Positions 16,900 to 24,103 of a DNA stretch of 24,103 nucleotides are shown in pieces; within the stretch, counting starts at the first letter, position 1; each line of letters begins with the position of its first letter. Source of the DNA: Pseudomonadota bacterium (lineage in GTDB: Bacteria > Desulfobacterota > Desulfovibrionia > Desulfovibrionales > Desulfovibrionaceae); NCBI GenBank assembly GCA_023399375.1, contig JAEWPX010000017.1, positions 1 to 24,103 on the forward strand, in the 5' to 3' direction. The notes beneath the pieces are model-generated. The model had not been told where the DNA came from. It did no database searches and saw only the letters and a list, made by a program, of their open reading frames with translations. Position numbers and translations under genes: made by a program.

Positions 16900-17489
16900 T
16901 GGGGCTCCTTGACGTCGGCGGCCGGGGCGGCGACGGCGGGTTGGGCGGGCGCGGCCAGGGCCTGCTCGCGAAGGCGCGCCAGGAGGTCGAGGCGGAAATC
17001 CGCCCGCGAGCTCCCGACGTAGTAGACATGCTGGGAAAAGCGCAGCGAATCCACGGGGCAGGCCCGGGCGCACTGGCCGCACAGGCTGCACAGCGAATAG
17101 TCGAGGATGAACGCCCCGGGCGTCTTGCAGCCTTTTTGCGGGGCCGGGGCCATGGCCTCGGCGCGGGCGATGAGTTCGCCGGCCATTTCCTCGGCCTCGC
17201 GGCCGGCCGGGCCGGAAGCGCCGCCGCCGACGAAGCAGCCCACGGCGATGCACGACGACGGGCAGGCGCGCACGCAGGCCCCGCAGGCGATGCAGCGCGG
17301 CACGGCCGGGTCGTCCTCCTTGCCGATGAGCTCCACGTGGCCCCGGTAGGTGTCGAGGTTGCGCACCTCGCCCATGGGGTAGAGCACCGTGACGGCGGGT
17401 TTGGTCAGGGCCTTGCCGGTGATGCCGAGGCCCACGAGCAGGCTTTTGATGCCCGTGGCGGCTTCGGCCAGCAAACTGCTTACGGTCAC
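16896..17489 (-). CDS. NuoI-like 2[4Fe-4S] protein
   Basis: A 197-residue protein. The N-terminal part (KSLLVGLGITGKALTKPAVT) and the following YP motif resemble subunit I of NADH-quinone oxidoreductase and related hydrogenases. Two clusters are bound by Cys66/69/72/76 and Cys134/137/140/144. Between them lies a Gly- and Glu-rich insert of about 45 residues. The tail is Ala/Pro-rich. I chose the GTG at 17487-17489 because GGAGGG lies 7 bases before it; an ATG five codons earlier (17502-17504) has no such site. The gene opens a two-gene Fe-S operon, divergent from the molybdopterin oxidoreductase. It could link the enzyme to a larger complex or to a ferredoxin pool. Confidence 0.88.
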   Translation of the reverse strand: MTVSSLLAEAATGIKSLLVGLGITGKALTKPAVTVLYPMGEVRNLDTYRGHVELIGKEDDPAVPRCIACGACVRACPSSCIAVGCFVGGGASGPAGREAEEMAGELIARAEAMAPAPQKGCKTPGAFILDYSLCSLCGQCARACPVDSLRFSQHVYYVGSSRADFRLDLLARLREQALAAPAQPAVAAPAADVKEPQ

Positions 17490-17541
17490 GATTCTGCCCT
17501 CCATGGGTTTGGCCGCGCGTGCGGAAGCGGCCTTAGGCCAG

Positions 17542-17570
17542 TCTAAACGGTTTTTTTCGCGCCGTGTCAA
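17542..17570 (-). promoter_or_regulatory. Promoter of the Fe-S operon
   Basis: On the minus strand a perfect TTGACA (17565-17570), a 17-base spacer with an A-tract, and TTTAGA (17542-17547), about 50 bases before the GTG start. Confidence 0.55.
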
Positions 17571-17663
17571 CGATCGGGTCACAAGTTCCCGCGTTCACAA
17601 ACATCTTATTTTTGAAGCGTGATTACGTAGTCTGCACGTTCCTCATTTCACGACACTTTTTCC

Positions 17664-17691
17664 TTGCACACGATCACGAATTCTTGATAAT
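17664..17691 (+). promoter_or_regulatory. Promoter of the molybdopterin oxidoreductase gene
   Basis: TTGCAC (17664-17669), a 16-base spacer and GATAAT (17686-17691) in a distinctly AT-rich stretch, about 55 bases before the ATG. Confidence 0.55.
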
Positions 17692-17747
17692 GCGTGAGAT
17701 GCTAAAACATCCCGGCAAACGCAACGCCGCCTCGATTGGAGCGAGTC

Positions 17748-19835
17748 ATGAAACACACCAAGGTCTACAGCGTCTGCGGCATGTGCACCGTGCGCTGCCC
17801 CATGATGGCCACCGTGTCCGGCAACAAGGTCGTGCATTTGCAAGGCAACCCCCACGCCTCGGGCATCAAGGGGGCGCTTTGCGCCCGCGGCGCGGCAGGC
17901 GCGGCGCTCATTGCCGACGACGAACGGCCGCAATTCCCCATGATCCGCGCCGGCGAGCGCGGCGAGGGCAAATGGCGCAAGGCGTCCTGGGACGAGGCGC
18001 TGGCCTACGTGGCCGGGGAGCTTGCCCGCATCAAGGAAGCTCACGGCGCGCGCTCCATCCTGCTCTCCGACCGCGGCGGCCCCTTCCGCGACATGCACCG
18101 GGCCTTTTTGAAGGCCCTCGGCAGCCCCAACTACTGCAACCATGATTCCGCCTGCGCGCGCAACGTGCAGCACGCCGCCCTGTCCCTGTTCGGCTTCGGC
18201 AGAAAGGACGTGGCCTACGACTACAAGAACAGCAGGCACGTGGTGCTCCAGACGCGCAACATCCTCGAGGCGATAAACGTCAAGGAGGTCAACGACCTGC
18301 TCGACGCCAAGGACGCCGGGGCCAAGATCACCTGCATCGACGTGCGCACGACGGTCACGGCGGCCAAGGCCGACACCTTCCTCATGGTGCGCCCGGGCAC
18401 GGATTACGCCTTGAACCTCGCCGTCATCCACGAGCTGCTCTCTCGCGACCTCTACGACAAGGCCTTCGCCGCGGCCTGGATCAAGGACCTCGACGCGCTC
18501 AAGGCCTTTGTCGCGCCCTACGACACGCATTTCGCCGCCGCCGAGACGGGCGTGCCGGCCGCGCGCATCGCGGCCCTGGCCGACGCGCTTGCCGCGGCCG
18601 CGCCGGCCGTCATCTGGCACCCGGGCTGGATGACCGCCCGCTACGGCGACTCTTTCAACGTCTGCCGCTCGGCCTACATCATCAATGCCCTGCTCGGCTC
18701 CATCGGGGCCAAGGGCGGGCTGCCGCTGGTCAACAAGCCGGCGCACGTGGGCAGGAAGGGGCTGAAAAACCTCGTGGACCTCTTTCCCAAGCCCGAGGAC
18801 AAGCGCGTGGACGGCGTGGGCTGGATGGAAGGGCGCACGCACTTCGAAGCCGGGCCGGGGCTCGTCAACCTGGCCTACGAGGCCATCGAGTCGGCCGAGC
18901 CCTATCCCATCCGCGCCTACATCGCCCACCGCCACGACCCGCTCATGGCCTTTCCGGACACCGCCGACCTCAAACGGCGCTGGGAAAAGCTCGAACTGCT
19001 CGTGTCCGTGACCTTTTCCTGGTCCGACACGGCCTGGTTTTCCGACGTGGTCCTGCCCATGTCGCCCTACCTCGAGCGCGAATCCATGATCGCCTCCAAA
19101 AGCGGCGTGTCGCCGTCGTTTTTCGTGCGCCGCCGGGCGCTCGAGCCGCGTTTCGACACCCGCGCCGACTGGGAGATCTACCGCGACCTCGCCCGGGTCA
19201 TGGGCATCAAGGAACTCGATTTCGCCGGGATCGAGGACATCTGGGCCTACCAGCTCAAGGAGACAGGGCTTTCCATCGCCGATTTCGAGGCCACGGGCAT
19301 GGTCGGCCTCGGCGGACCGCTGTACCGCCCCGTGGACGAGAAGACCTTCAAGACCGCCTCGGGCCGGATCGAAATGATAAACCCCAAGCTCGAAGCCGAC
19401 GGCCTGACCTCCCTTGCGCCCTACGTCTCGCCGGCCGCGCCGCCGGAGGGGGCCTTCCGCGTGAGTTTCGGCCGCGTGGGCCTGCACACCCAGGGCCATA
19501 CGGTCAACAATCCGCTGCTGTTCGCGCAAATGCCGGAGAACGTGTTGTGGATCAACGCCGCCGAGGCGGCCAAGCGCGGCATCGCCGACGGCGCGCTGGT
19601 GGAGGTGCGAAACGGCTCCTTCGCGGGCAGGCTCAAGGCGAAAGTCACCGAAGGCATCCATCCCGAAACCGTGTTCATGGTCCACGGCTTCGGGCATACC
19701 CTGCCCGTGGAAAGCCGCGCTCGGGGACGCGGCGCGGCAGACAACGAACTCATGCCCGGCGGCATCGCCAACTGGGACAAGGGCGGCGGCGGCGTGTGCA
19801 TGCAGGAGCATTTCGTGACGGTGGCCCCGGCCTGA
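17748..19835 (+). CDS. Molybdopterin oxidoreductase (DMSO reductase family catalytic subunit)
   Basis: A 695-residue protein. The N-terminal Fe4S4 domain has Cys10-x2-Cys13-x3-Cys17 and Cys45 (GALCARGA). The bis-MGD core follows; Cys136 in CNHDSACARN is the likely molybdenum or tungsten ligand. The C-terminal about 560-695 is the molybdopterin dinucleotide-binding barrel (HTQGHTVNNPLL, VMVHGFGHT-like motif near the end). It most resembles the polysulfide/thiosulfate reductase (PsrA/PhsA) branch, but substrate cannot be assigned. There is no Tat leader: the Fe-S motif starts at residue 10, so the enzyme is cytoplasmic, unlike most Psr/Phs enzymes. The start is the ATG at 17748 with GGAG upstream; an in-frame TTG at 17736 is less likely. 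Confidence 0.9.
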   Translation: MKHTKVYSVCGMCTVRCPMMATVSGNKVVHLQGNPHASGIKGALCARGAAGAALIADDERPQFPMIRAGERGEGKWRKASWDEALAYVAGELARIKEAHGARSILLSDRGGPFRDMHRAFLKALGSPNYCNHDSACARNVQHAALSLFGFGRKDVAYDYKNSRHVVLQTRNILEAINVKEVNDLLDAKDAGAKITCIDVRTTVTAAKADTFLMVRPGTDYALNLAVIHELLSRDLYDKAFAAAWIKDLDALKAFVAPYDTHFAAAETGVPAARIAALADALAAAAPAVIWHPGWMTARYGDSFNVCRSAYIINALLGSIGAKGGLPLVNKPAHVGRKGLKNLVDLFPKPEDKRVDGVGWMEGRTHFEAGPGLVNLAYEAIESAEPYPIRAYIAHRHDPLMAFPDTADLKRRWEKLELLVSVTFSWSDTAWFSDVVLPMSPYLERESMIASKSGVSPSFFVRRRALEPRFDTRADWEIYRDLARVMGIKELDFAGIEDIWAYQLKETGLSIADFEATGMVGLGGPLYRPVDEKTFKTASGRIEMINPKLEADGLTSLAPYVSPAAPPEGAFRVSFGRVGLHTQGHTVNNPLLFAQMPENVLWINAAEAAKRGIADGALVEVRNGSFAGRLKAKVTEGIHPETVFMVHGFGHTLPVESRARGRGAADNELMPGGIANWDKGGGGVCMQEHFVTVAPA

Positions 19836-19854
19836 TCGTCCCGAAAAAACAGGC

Positions 19855-19889
19855 GAAACGCCCACAACGCCCGGCGTTGCGGGCGTTTC
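19855..19889 (+). terminator. Strong hairpin after the molybdopterin oxidoreductase gene
   Basis: GAAACGCCC (19855-19863) pairs with 19881-19889, and CAACGC (19865-19870) with GCGTTG (19874-19879), with a single A/C mismatch between and a CCG loop. The downstream bases are pyrimidine-rich but not a pure U-tract. On the minus strand a T-run follows four bases later. Confidence 0.65.
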
Positions 19890-19950
19890 CTCTCTGTGGC
19901 AAGCCGTAACGGAACCGCCGTGCAAGGGTCACGAATATTCAAAAAGACCG

Positions 19951-19984
19951 TTGACCCGCAGCTCTTTTGTTGTTATGAACATAA
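19951..19984 (+). promoter_or_regulatory. MarR gene promoter with overlapping palindromic operator
   Basis: TTGACC (19951-19956), a 17-base spacer and TATGAA (19974-19979). The inverted repeat TTATG-AA-CATAA (19973-19984) covers the -10 box, the usual place for autorepression by a MarR dimer. If this promoter is used, the first ATG (19975) is not transcribed. Confidence 0.45.
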
Positions 19985-20454
19985 TCGATATGGAAAGCAT
20001 GCCGCCAGCCGCCGAGGACCTGCGTCCCTTCCCCCTGCGCCAGTCGCTGGGCTTCCTGCTCGTGCGTACGGCGCTCAAGCTGCGCCTGCTCGGCAACGTC
20101 ATCCTGCAGGAGGCCGGCGAGGACATCACCGTGGACCAGTGGGGCATCCTGAACCTGCTGTGGGAAGCCGACGGGCAGACGCCCGTGGAACTGGCCCGGC
20201 GCGCGGACAAGGACAAGCCCAACGTCACGCGGCTGCTCAAGATCCTCGAGGACAAGCAGCTCGTCGCCAGGAAACCCGACCCCCGGGACCGGCGCAGCCA
20301 CCACATCGTGCTCACCGACGCCGGACGCGCCCTCGAGACCCGGCTCCTCGCTCTCGGCACGCAGTGCTACCAGCAGGCCTGCCGCGGCCTGTCCAAGCAA
20401 GAGGTCGAGACCCTCAAAAGCCTGCTCAACCGCGTCTACGCCAACGTTTCGTAG
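19975..20454 (+). CDS. MarR-family transcriptional regulator
   Basis: A 159-residue protein from the ATG at 19975. The winged helix-turn-helix is clear: DQWGILNLLWEADGQTP, then the recognition-helix region ARRADKDKPNVTRLLKILE and the wing VARKPDPRDRRSHHIVLTDAG. MarR proteins are dimeric repressors or activators answering small ligands or redox change. None of the starts has a good ribosome-binding site; ATGs at 19990 and 19999 are equally possible and fit the promoter better. It lies between the oxidoreductase and the FmdE/MoeA-like gene, with only 48 bases to the latter, so those two are probably one operon. Likely targets are its own promoter and the divergent Mo-enzyme promoters. Confidence 0.9.
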   Translation: MNIIDMESMPPAAEDLRPFPLRQSLGFLLVRTALKLRLLGNVILQEAGEDITVDQWGILNLLWEADGQTPVELARRADKDKPNVTRLLKILEDKQLVARKPDPRDRRSHHIVLTDAGRALETRLLALGTQCYQQACRGLSKQEVETLKSLLNRVYANVS

Positions 20455-20502
20455 CATCGCACGTCCGCGTCCCGCATCCGGAGACGCGATCCAGGGGTCG
20501 TT

Positions 20503-22146
20503 ATGCCAAAAGTGACTGAACTTGTGGCGGCCGACAGCTCCATCGGGCCCTATTCCTTCGAGGAATTCCTCGAGGTCGCCGCCGCCTTCCACGGCAATCC
20601 CGCGCCGGGGCTGATCATCGGCGGCTTCATGGTGGACGCGGCCCGGGCGTTTCTGCCCGAGGGCACGCTTTTCGACGCCGTGGTCGAAACCAACAAGTGC
20701 CTGCCCGACGCCGTGCAGATCCTCACCCCGCCAAGCTACGGCAACGGCTGGATGCGGGTGCGCAACCTCGGCCGCTACGCGCTTTCGCTCTACGACAAGT
20801 TCACGGGCGAGGGCTACCGCGTCTGGCTCGATCCCGAACATTTGAAAGCCTGGCCCGAGATCCACGCCTGGTATCTCAAGACCAAGCCGAAAAAGGAACA
20901 GGACCGCGCGCGGCTTTTCGCCGAGATCAAATCCGGCGGCCGTGACCTGTGCCTCGTGGCCAAGGTGAAGGTGCGCCCGGATTTCGTGGCCAAGCCCCAC
21001 ATGGGGGCCATCGGCGTGTGTCCGGTCTGCGGCGAGGGCTATCCCAAGGCCGACGGCGCGATCTGCCGCGGCTGCGCCGGCGAGGCCCCGTACCTGCGCG
21101 AGGGCGATTCCCCGCGGCTTCGCGCCATGCCCGTGGGCGAGGCGGCCGGCCGCCGCGCCCTGCACGACATGACCCGCATCGTGCCCGGCACGTCCAAGGG
21201 CGTGGCCGTGTCCGCCGGCGCGGACATCACCGCCGGCGACGTTTGCCGGCTGCAGACCATGGGCAAGAACCGCGTCTACGTGGAGGACCTCTCCGAACCG
21301 GGCGGCGCGTTCGTGCATGAAAACGAGGCCGCCCTGGCCTTTGCCGAGGCCATGTGCGGCCCCGGGCTCGTCACGTCCGGGGCGCCGCGCGAAGGCAAGG
21401 TGGAACTGCTTGCCGCCGCAGACGGCTTTTTCACCCTGGACAAGGCGCGGCTTACGCAATTCAATATGATCGAAGGCGTCATGTGCGCCAGCCGCCAGGA
21501 CAGCCTCGTGGTCGAGGCCGGCAAGCCCGTGGCCGGCTGCCGCGCCATTCCGCTCTACCTGCCGCGCCGGGTGTTCGACGCGGCCATGCACGTGCTGGCC
21601 GAAGGCCCGCTGTTCGTGGTGCGTCCGTTGCGCAAGCCGCGAACCGGCGTGCTGGTCACGGGCACGGAAATCCATTCGGGGCTGATCGAGGACAAGTTCG
21701 AGCCCGTGGTGCGCGCCAAGGTCGAGGCGCTCGGCGGCTCGGTTGTGGCCGCGGTCACCGTCCCGGACGACCGGGCCGCCGTGGCCGACGGCGTGCGCCG
21801 GCTCCTTGCCGCCGGCGCGGACCTCATCGTCACCACGGCGGGGCTTTCCGTGGACCCCGACGACGTCACCCGCGCGGGCCTCGACGACGCCGGCCTCGCC
21901 GACGCCGTGCACGGCATGCCCGTGCTGCCCGGGGCCATGGCCCTCGTCGGGCGCATCGGCGGCGTGGATGTCATCGGCGTGCCGGCGTGCGCGCTTTTCC
22001 ACCGTACCACGAGCTTCGACCTGCTGCTGCCCCGGGTGCTGGCCGGGGTCGCGATCACCCGACGGGAGCTCGCCGGGCTTGCCGAGGGCGCGATGTGCCT
22101 CTCGTGCCGGGCCTGCACGTATCCCAAGTGTCCCTTCGGCAAATAG
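20503..22146 (+). CDS. FmdE domain fused to MoeA-like molybdopterin-binding protein
   Basis: A 547-residue fusion. Residues about 20-165 match the FmdE fold (formylmethanofuran dehydrogenase subunit E type), followed by a zinc ribbon Cys173/176/188/191. Residues about 205-530 are MoeA-like, with the molybdopterin-binding signature VLVTGTEIHSG near 384-393 and a glycine-rich AGADLIVTTAGLS. The last 16 residues hold four cysteines, CLSCRACTYPKC, a possible metal or Fe-S site. MoeA inserts molybdate into molybdopterin; this fusion is probably a cofactor-insertion or maturation factor for the Mo enzyme upstream. Similar fusions occur in sulfate reducers as I recall, sometimes misnamed trehalose-binding. 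The ATG has AGGGG upstream. Confidence 0.85.
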   Translation: MPKVTELVAADSSIGPYSFEEFLEVAAAFHGNPAPGLIIGGFMVDAARAFLPEGTLFDAVVETNKCLPDAVQILTPPSYGNGWMRVRNLGRYALSLYDKFTGEGYRVWLDPEHLKAWPEIHAWYLKTKPKKEQDRARLFAEIKSGGRDLCLVAKVKVRPDFVAKPHMGAIGVCPVCGEGYPKADGAICRGCAGEAPYLREGDSPRLRAMPVGEAAGRRALHDMTRIVPGTSKGVAVSAGADITAGDVCRLQTMGKNRVYVEDLSEPGGAFVHENEAALAFAEAMCGPGLVTSGAPREGKVELLAAADGFFTLDKARLTQFNMIEGVMCASRQDSLVVEAGKPVAGCRAIPLYLPRRVFDAAMHVLAEGPLFVVRPLRKPRTGVLVTGTEIHSGLIEDKFEPVVRAKVEALGGSVVAAVTVPDDRAAVADGVRRLLAAGADLIVTTAGLSVDPDDVTRAGLDDAGLADAVHGMPVLPGAMALVGRIGGVDVIGVPACALFHRTTSFDLLLPRVLAGVAITRRELAGLAEGAMCLSCRACTYPKCPFGK

Positions 22147-22167
22147 CCGGCCCTTGACCGGCCGGCT
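22145..22167 (+). terminator. Weak hairpin after the FmdE-MoeA-like gene
   Basis: AGCCGGCC (22145-22152) pairs perfectly with 22160-22167 over a 7-base loop. It includes two bases of the stop codon and has only TT after it, so its termination strength is doubtful. Confidence 0.35.
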
Positions 22168-22209
22168 TGGCCGTCCTATGGGAGGATGGCCAGAACGGCT
22201 GGAGGCGCA

Positions 22210-22995
22210 ATGCGGCATCCGCTTTTCACGGCTCTGCTTCTTGGCGGGGCCGTTCTCCTTTTCCCCCTTCATGCGGGCGCGTACACGCTCTACGGCTACG
22301 AGGACGATTACGGCCTCGTGCATCTGAGTGAAGAGCCCCTCGACGACAAGTACGTGCTGCTCTTCGAAGGCCCCAAGGACCCGAAAATGGGGTTTGCGGC
22401 CATCAGGAAGCGCATTCAAGATCTCGGCGCGGTGTCCAAGGACCGCAAGGACGGCTGGATTCTCGAGGCCACCCGCTCCTACGTGCGTATGGGCACGGCG
22501 CCGCTCGGGCCCGGCGGCTATCCCGCCGTGATCGAATCCGGGCCGCTGCTTGACATCGTGCGCGACAAGAGCCGGGCCGCGGGCCTCGACCCGGAGCTCC
22601 TTTACGCGGTCATCGAGCAGGAATCGCGGTTTTCCGCCTGCGCCGTCTCGCCCAAGGGCGCGGCCGGGCTCATGCAGCTCATGCCCGCGACCCAGGCCAC
22701 CTACGGCGTGGCCAACCCCTTCGACCCCGAGCGCAACGTGGCCACCGGGGCGAAGTTCCTGCAATCGCTCCTCGGCCGCTTCGGCGACCTCTCCCTGGCG
22801 CTCGCCGCCTACAACGCCGGCCCCGAGACCGTGGCCCGCTGCGGCGGCATCCCGAATATCCCCGAGACGCGCAACTACGTCTCGCGCATCCTGACTCGCT
22901 ACGCCATGCTCAAGCAGGACCATCCCGGCCTTGCGCCCAAGAAAAGCGTCGTTGCGGCCAAGGCGAAAAAGAAGGGAAAGGGCAAGGTCGATTAG
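22210..22995 (+). CDS. Secreted lytic transglycosylase, GH23 (Slt type)
   Basis: A 261-residue protein with a signal peptide (about 1-24, ending HAGA), then a DUF4124-like strand-rich segment (YTLYGYEDDYGLVHLSEEP), then a GH23 domain about 112-245. Catalytic Glu138 is in VIEQESRFS, followed by GAAGLMQLMPAT and LALAAYNAGP, both family signatures. The tail is Lys-rich (KKKGKGKVD). It cleaves peptidoglycan in the periplasm. The ATG at 22210 has GGAGG 5 bases upstream; the in-frame ATG at 22186 does not. Its stop overlaps that of the convergent membrane-protein gene. Confidence 0.93.
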   Translation: MRHPLFTALLLGGAVLLFPLHAGAYTLYGYEDDYGLVHLSEEPLDDKYVLLFEGPKDPKMGFAAIRKRIQDLGAVSKDRKDGWILEATRSYVRMGTAPLGPGGYPAVIESGPLLDIVRDKSRAAGLDPELLYAVIEQESRFSACAVSPKGAAGLMQLMPATQATYGVANPFDPERNVATGAKFLQSLLGRFGDLSLALAAYNAGPETVARCGGIPNIPETRNYVSRILTRYAMLKQDHPGLAPKKSVVAAKAKKKGKGKVD

Positions 22996-23435
22996 CCCCG
23001 CCGCCAGAGCCGGCGCTGGACCCAGACGCCGATGACGAGCGTCAGCAGGAGCAGCGTCGGGAAGAAGAGGAAGCCGAAAACGTTGCCTTCCATGGGAGCG
23101 AAGCACAAGGGGAGCGTCAGCGGCAGGCATAGCGCGGCGGGCTTGTGCGCCAGGCCGAAGCGCAGCCAGGCGTCCTTGCCGTCGTCGTGGCGAAACCGGC
23201 GGCGCAGCGTCCGCCACAGCCGGTAGCGCGCATAGGCGAAAGCCGCCAGCAGGGCCGCCAGGACCGGGAAAACCGGCATGGAGACGTTGGTTTCCATGGG
23301 GATCGTGCCGTAGGGCAGGCCGAAATCGAGCAGATAGGCGAAAAGGAATGCCGGCGGGTAGCCGACGACGGCGGCCGTGGTCCAGAGGAGGCGGGCCGCC
23401 CGCGACGGCCGGGGAGGGGAGGGTGCGCTGTCCAT
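22992..23435 (-). CDS. Small multi-span membrane protein, unknown function
   Basis: A 147-residue protein starting at the ATG at 23433-23435, which has AGGAG upstream. There are about four hydrophobic segments, near 16-40, 50-68, 92-107 and 114-136, separated by Arg-rich cytoplasmic stretches (RYRLWRTLRRRFRHDD), a positive-inside pattern. I recognise no family motif. Its stop (TAA) and the lytic transglycosylase stop (TAG) share bases 22992-22995, so the two transcripts overlap at their ends. It is divergent from the LprI-like gene. Confidence 0.78.
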   Translation of the reverse strand: MDSAPSPPRPSRAARLLWTTAAVVGYPPAFLFAYLLDFGLPYGTIPMETNVSMPVFPVLAALLAAFAYARYRLWRTLRRRFRHDDGKDAWLRFGLAHKPAALCLPLTLPLCFAPMEGNVFGFLFFPTLLLLTLVIGVWVQRRLWRRG

Positions 23436-23565
23436 GGCTGCTCCTGTGCCTGCTTCGCCGGCGGAGGCTTCGCCGGTCGGGGCGTCCTTCCTCCCTGATG
23501 GCCCACGGCCGGCCACGGCGTCAACAGCAATCCGGGACGCGACGTCCCGCCCGAGCGGAGGCCTT

Positions 23566-23967
23566 ATGCGCGCATGCGTTTTGTGCGCCCTGATGCTGCT
23601 TGCATTTGCATCTGTTGCGCGAGCCCAGTCCCAGGCCGAAATCAATGCGCAGGCGTGCGCCGGTTCCGCCGCCGCCGATCGTGAACTCAACGCGGTCTAT
23701 CAGGCCGTCTTGCGGCAAAACGCCGCGGACAAGCGCTTCACGGCCAAGTTTCGCGCGGCGCAGCGCGCCTGGGTGGCGTTTCGCGACGCCGAGATGGCCG
23801 CGCGCTACCCGGCCGAGGATATTCAGATGGAATACGGATCGATGTACAACTACTGCTACTGCACGGAAGTCGCGTCGCTGACCAGGCAGCGCACGGAGGC
23901 GCTCAAGCGTTGGCGCGACGGCATCGCCGAGGGCGACGGCTGCTCCGGCAGCTATCCCGTACGGTGA
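23566..23967 (+). CDS. LprI/DUF1311-family secreted protein
   Basis: A 133-residue protein with a signal peptide ending at about ARA (20). The family hallmark FRAAQRAWVAFRDAE lies at 62-76, and four cysteines (31, 97, 99, 126) could form two disulfides. LprI-type proteins are periplasmic, and some inhibit lysozyme; whether this one does is not shown. The ATG at 23566 has CGGAGG 5 bases upstream. A cell-wall role would fit the neighbouring lytic transglycosylase. Confidence 0.87.
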   Translation: MRACVLCALMLLAFASVARAQSQAEINAQACAGSAAADRELNAVYQAVLRQNAADKRFTAKFRAAQRAWVAFRDAEMAARYPAEDIQMEYGSMYNYCYCTEVASLTRQRTEALKRWRDGIAEGDGCSGSYPVR

Positions 23968-24057
23968 AGCGACGGCCAACTGCCCCTTCGCGAAAGCGCC
24001 CGGCCTGGCTTGCGCGAGCTGCCGCATCGAAGCATGGATTTCCCCTTTCGGGGTGGT

Positions 24058-24084
24058 CCAGGAGGGGCCCTCGGCCCCTCCTGG
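24058..24084. terminator. Perfect 12-bp inverted repeat at the right edge
   Basis: CCAGGAGGGGCC (24058-24069) and GGCCCCTCCTGG (24073-24084) with a CTC loop form a very stable hairpin about 90 bases after the LprI-like stop. There is no T-run directly after it on either strand in view. It may be a terminator for this gene or for one entering from the right. Confidence 0.5.
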
Positions 24085-24103
24085 CCCCCGGCGGCATTCT
24101 TCT

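Noticed and set aside
17643..19925. A 760-codon minus-strand frame opposite the molybdopterin oxidoreductase
   Set aside because: It is rich in Gly, His and Val in the way expected of an antisense frame, and the plus strand encodes a clear protein family.

Overview
The window is GC-rich, densely coded DNA that most resembles a sulfate-reducing deltaproteobacterium of the Desulfovibrio/Solidesulfovibrio kind. I base this on gene content recalled from that group: a TauE/SafE exporter, soluble Mo/Fe-S oxidoreductase parts, an FmdE/MoeA-type fusion, many PAS/HDOD/PP2C signalling proteins, and a selenocysteine gene. No database was searched. I saw no rRNA, tRNA, insertion sequence, integrase or CRISPR array.

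Layout. (1) 1-2952, plus strand: a PAS histidine kinase cut by the left edge, an HDOD response regulator overlapping it by 4 bp, and a STAS anti-anti-sigma-type protein. (2) 2966-5631, minus strand: a DsrE-like gene, an MltA lytic transglycosylase and a receiver-PP2C phosphatase. The phosphatase converges on the STAS gene, which suggests partner switching. The DsrE gene reads through an in-frame TGA (5422-5424) in a U-x-x-C motif with a bSECIS-like hairpin just downstream. I call it a selenoprotein of 106 residues; a standard gene caller would report only 69. (3) 5774-13746, minus strand: a long, tightly packed run made of a small membrane protein, a PhnD-like lipoprotein, a histidine kinase with a Cys-rich linker, a single-domain response regulator, a PEP-synthase-like enzyme without its usual barrel, a dual-specificity phosphatase fused to a Cys cluster, and a small unknown protein. 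(4) 13822-15420: a TauE/SafE-family permease with its own terminator, long leader, promoter and a perfect TTGTGA-N6-TCACAA operator. (5) 15669-16312: an unknown protein with a clear promoter and terminator. (6) 16393-22146: a molybdenum oxidoreductase island. Two Fe-S proteins (minus) are divergent from a molybdopterin oxidoreductase, followed by a MarR regulator and an FmdE-MoeA-like fusion (plus). (7) 22210-24103: a GH23 lytic transglycosylase, a small membrane protein and an LprI-like secreted protein.

How the genes may work together. Region 3 looks like one signalling pathway in which a periplasmic ligand-binding lipoprotein feeds a kinase and regulator, with two phosphoryl-transfer enzymes downstream. 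Region 6 supplies a catalytic subunit, electron-transfer subunits, a regulator and a probable cofactor-handling protein for one cytoplasmic Mo enzyme. The selenoprotein is the most notable hidden feature. The SD-masking hairpin before the PhnD-like gene, the probably leaderless mltA and the isolated minus-strand terminator at 15432-15464 are further signals that gene calls alone would miss.
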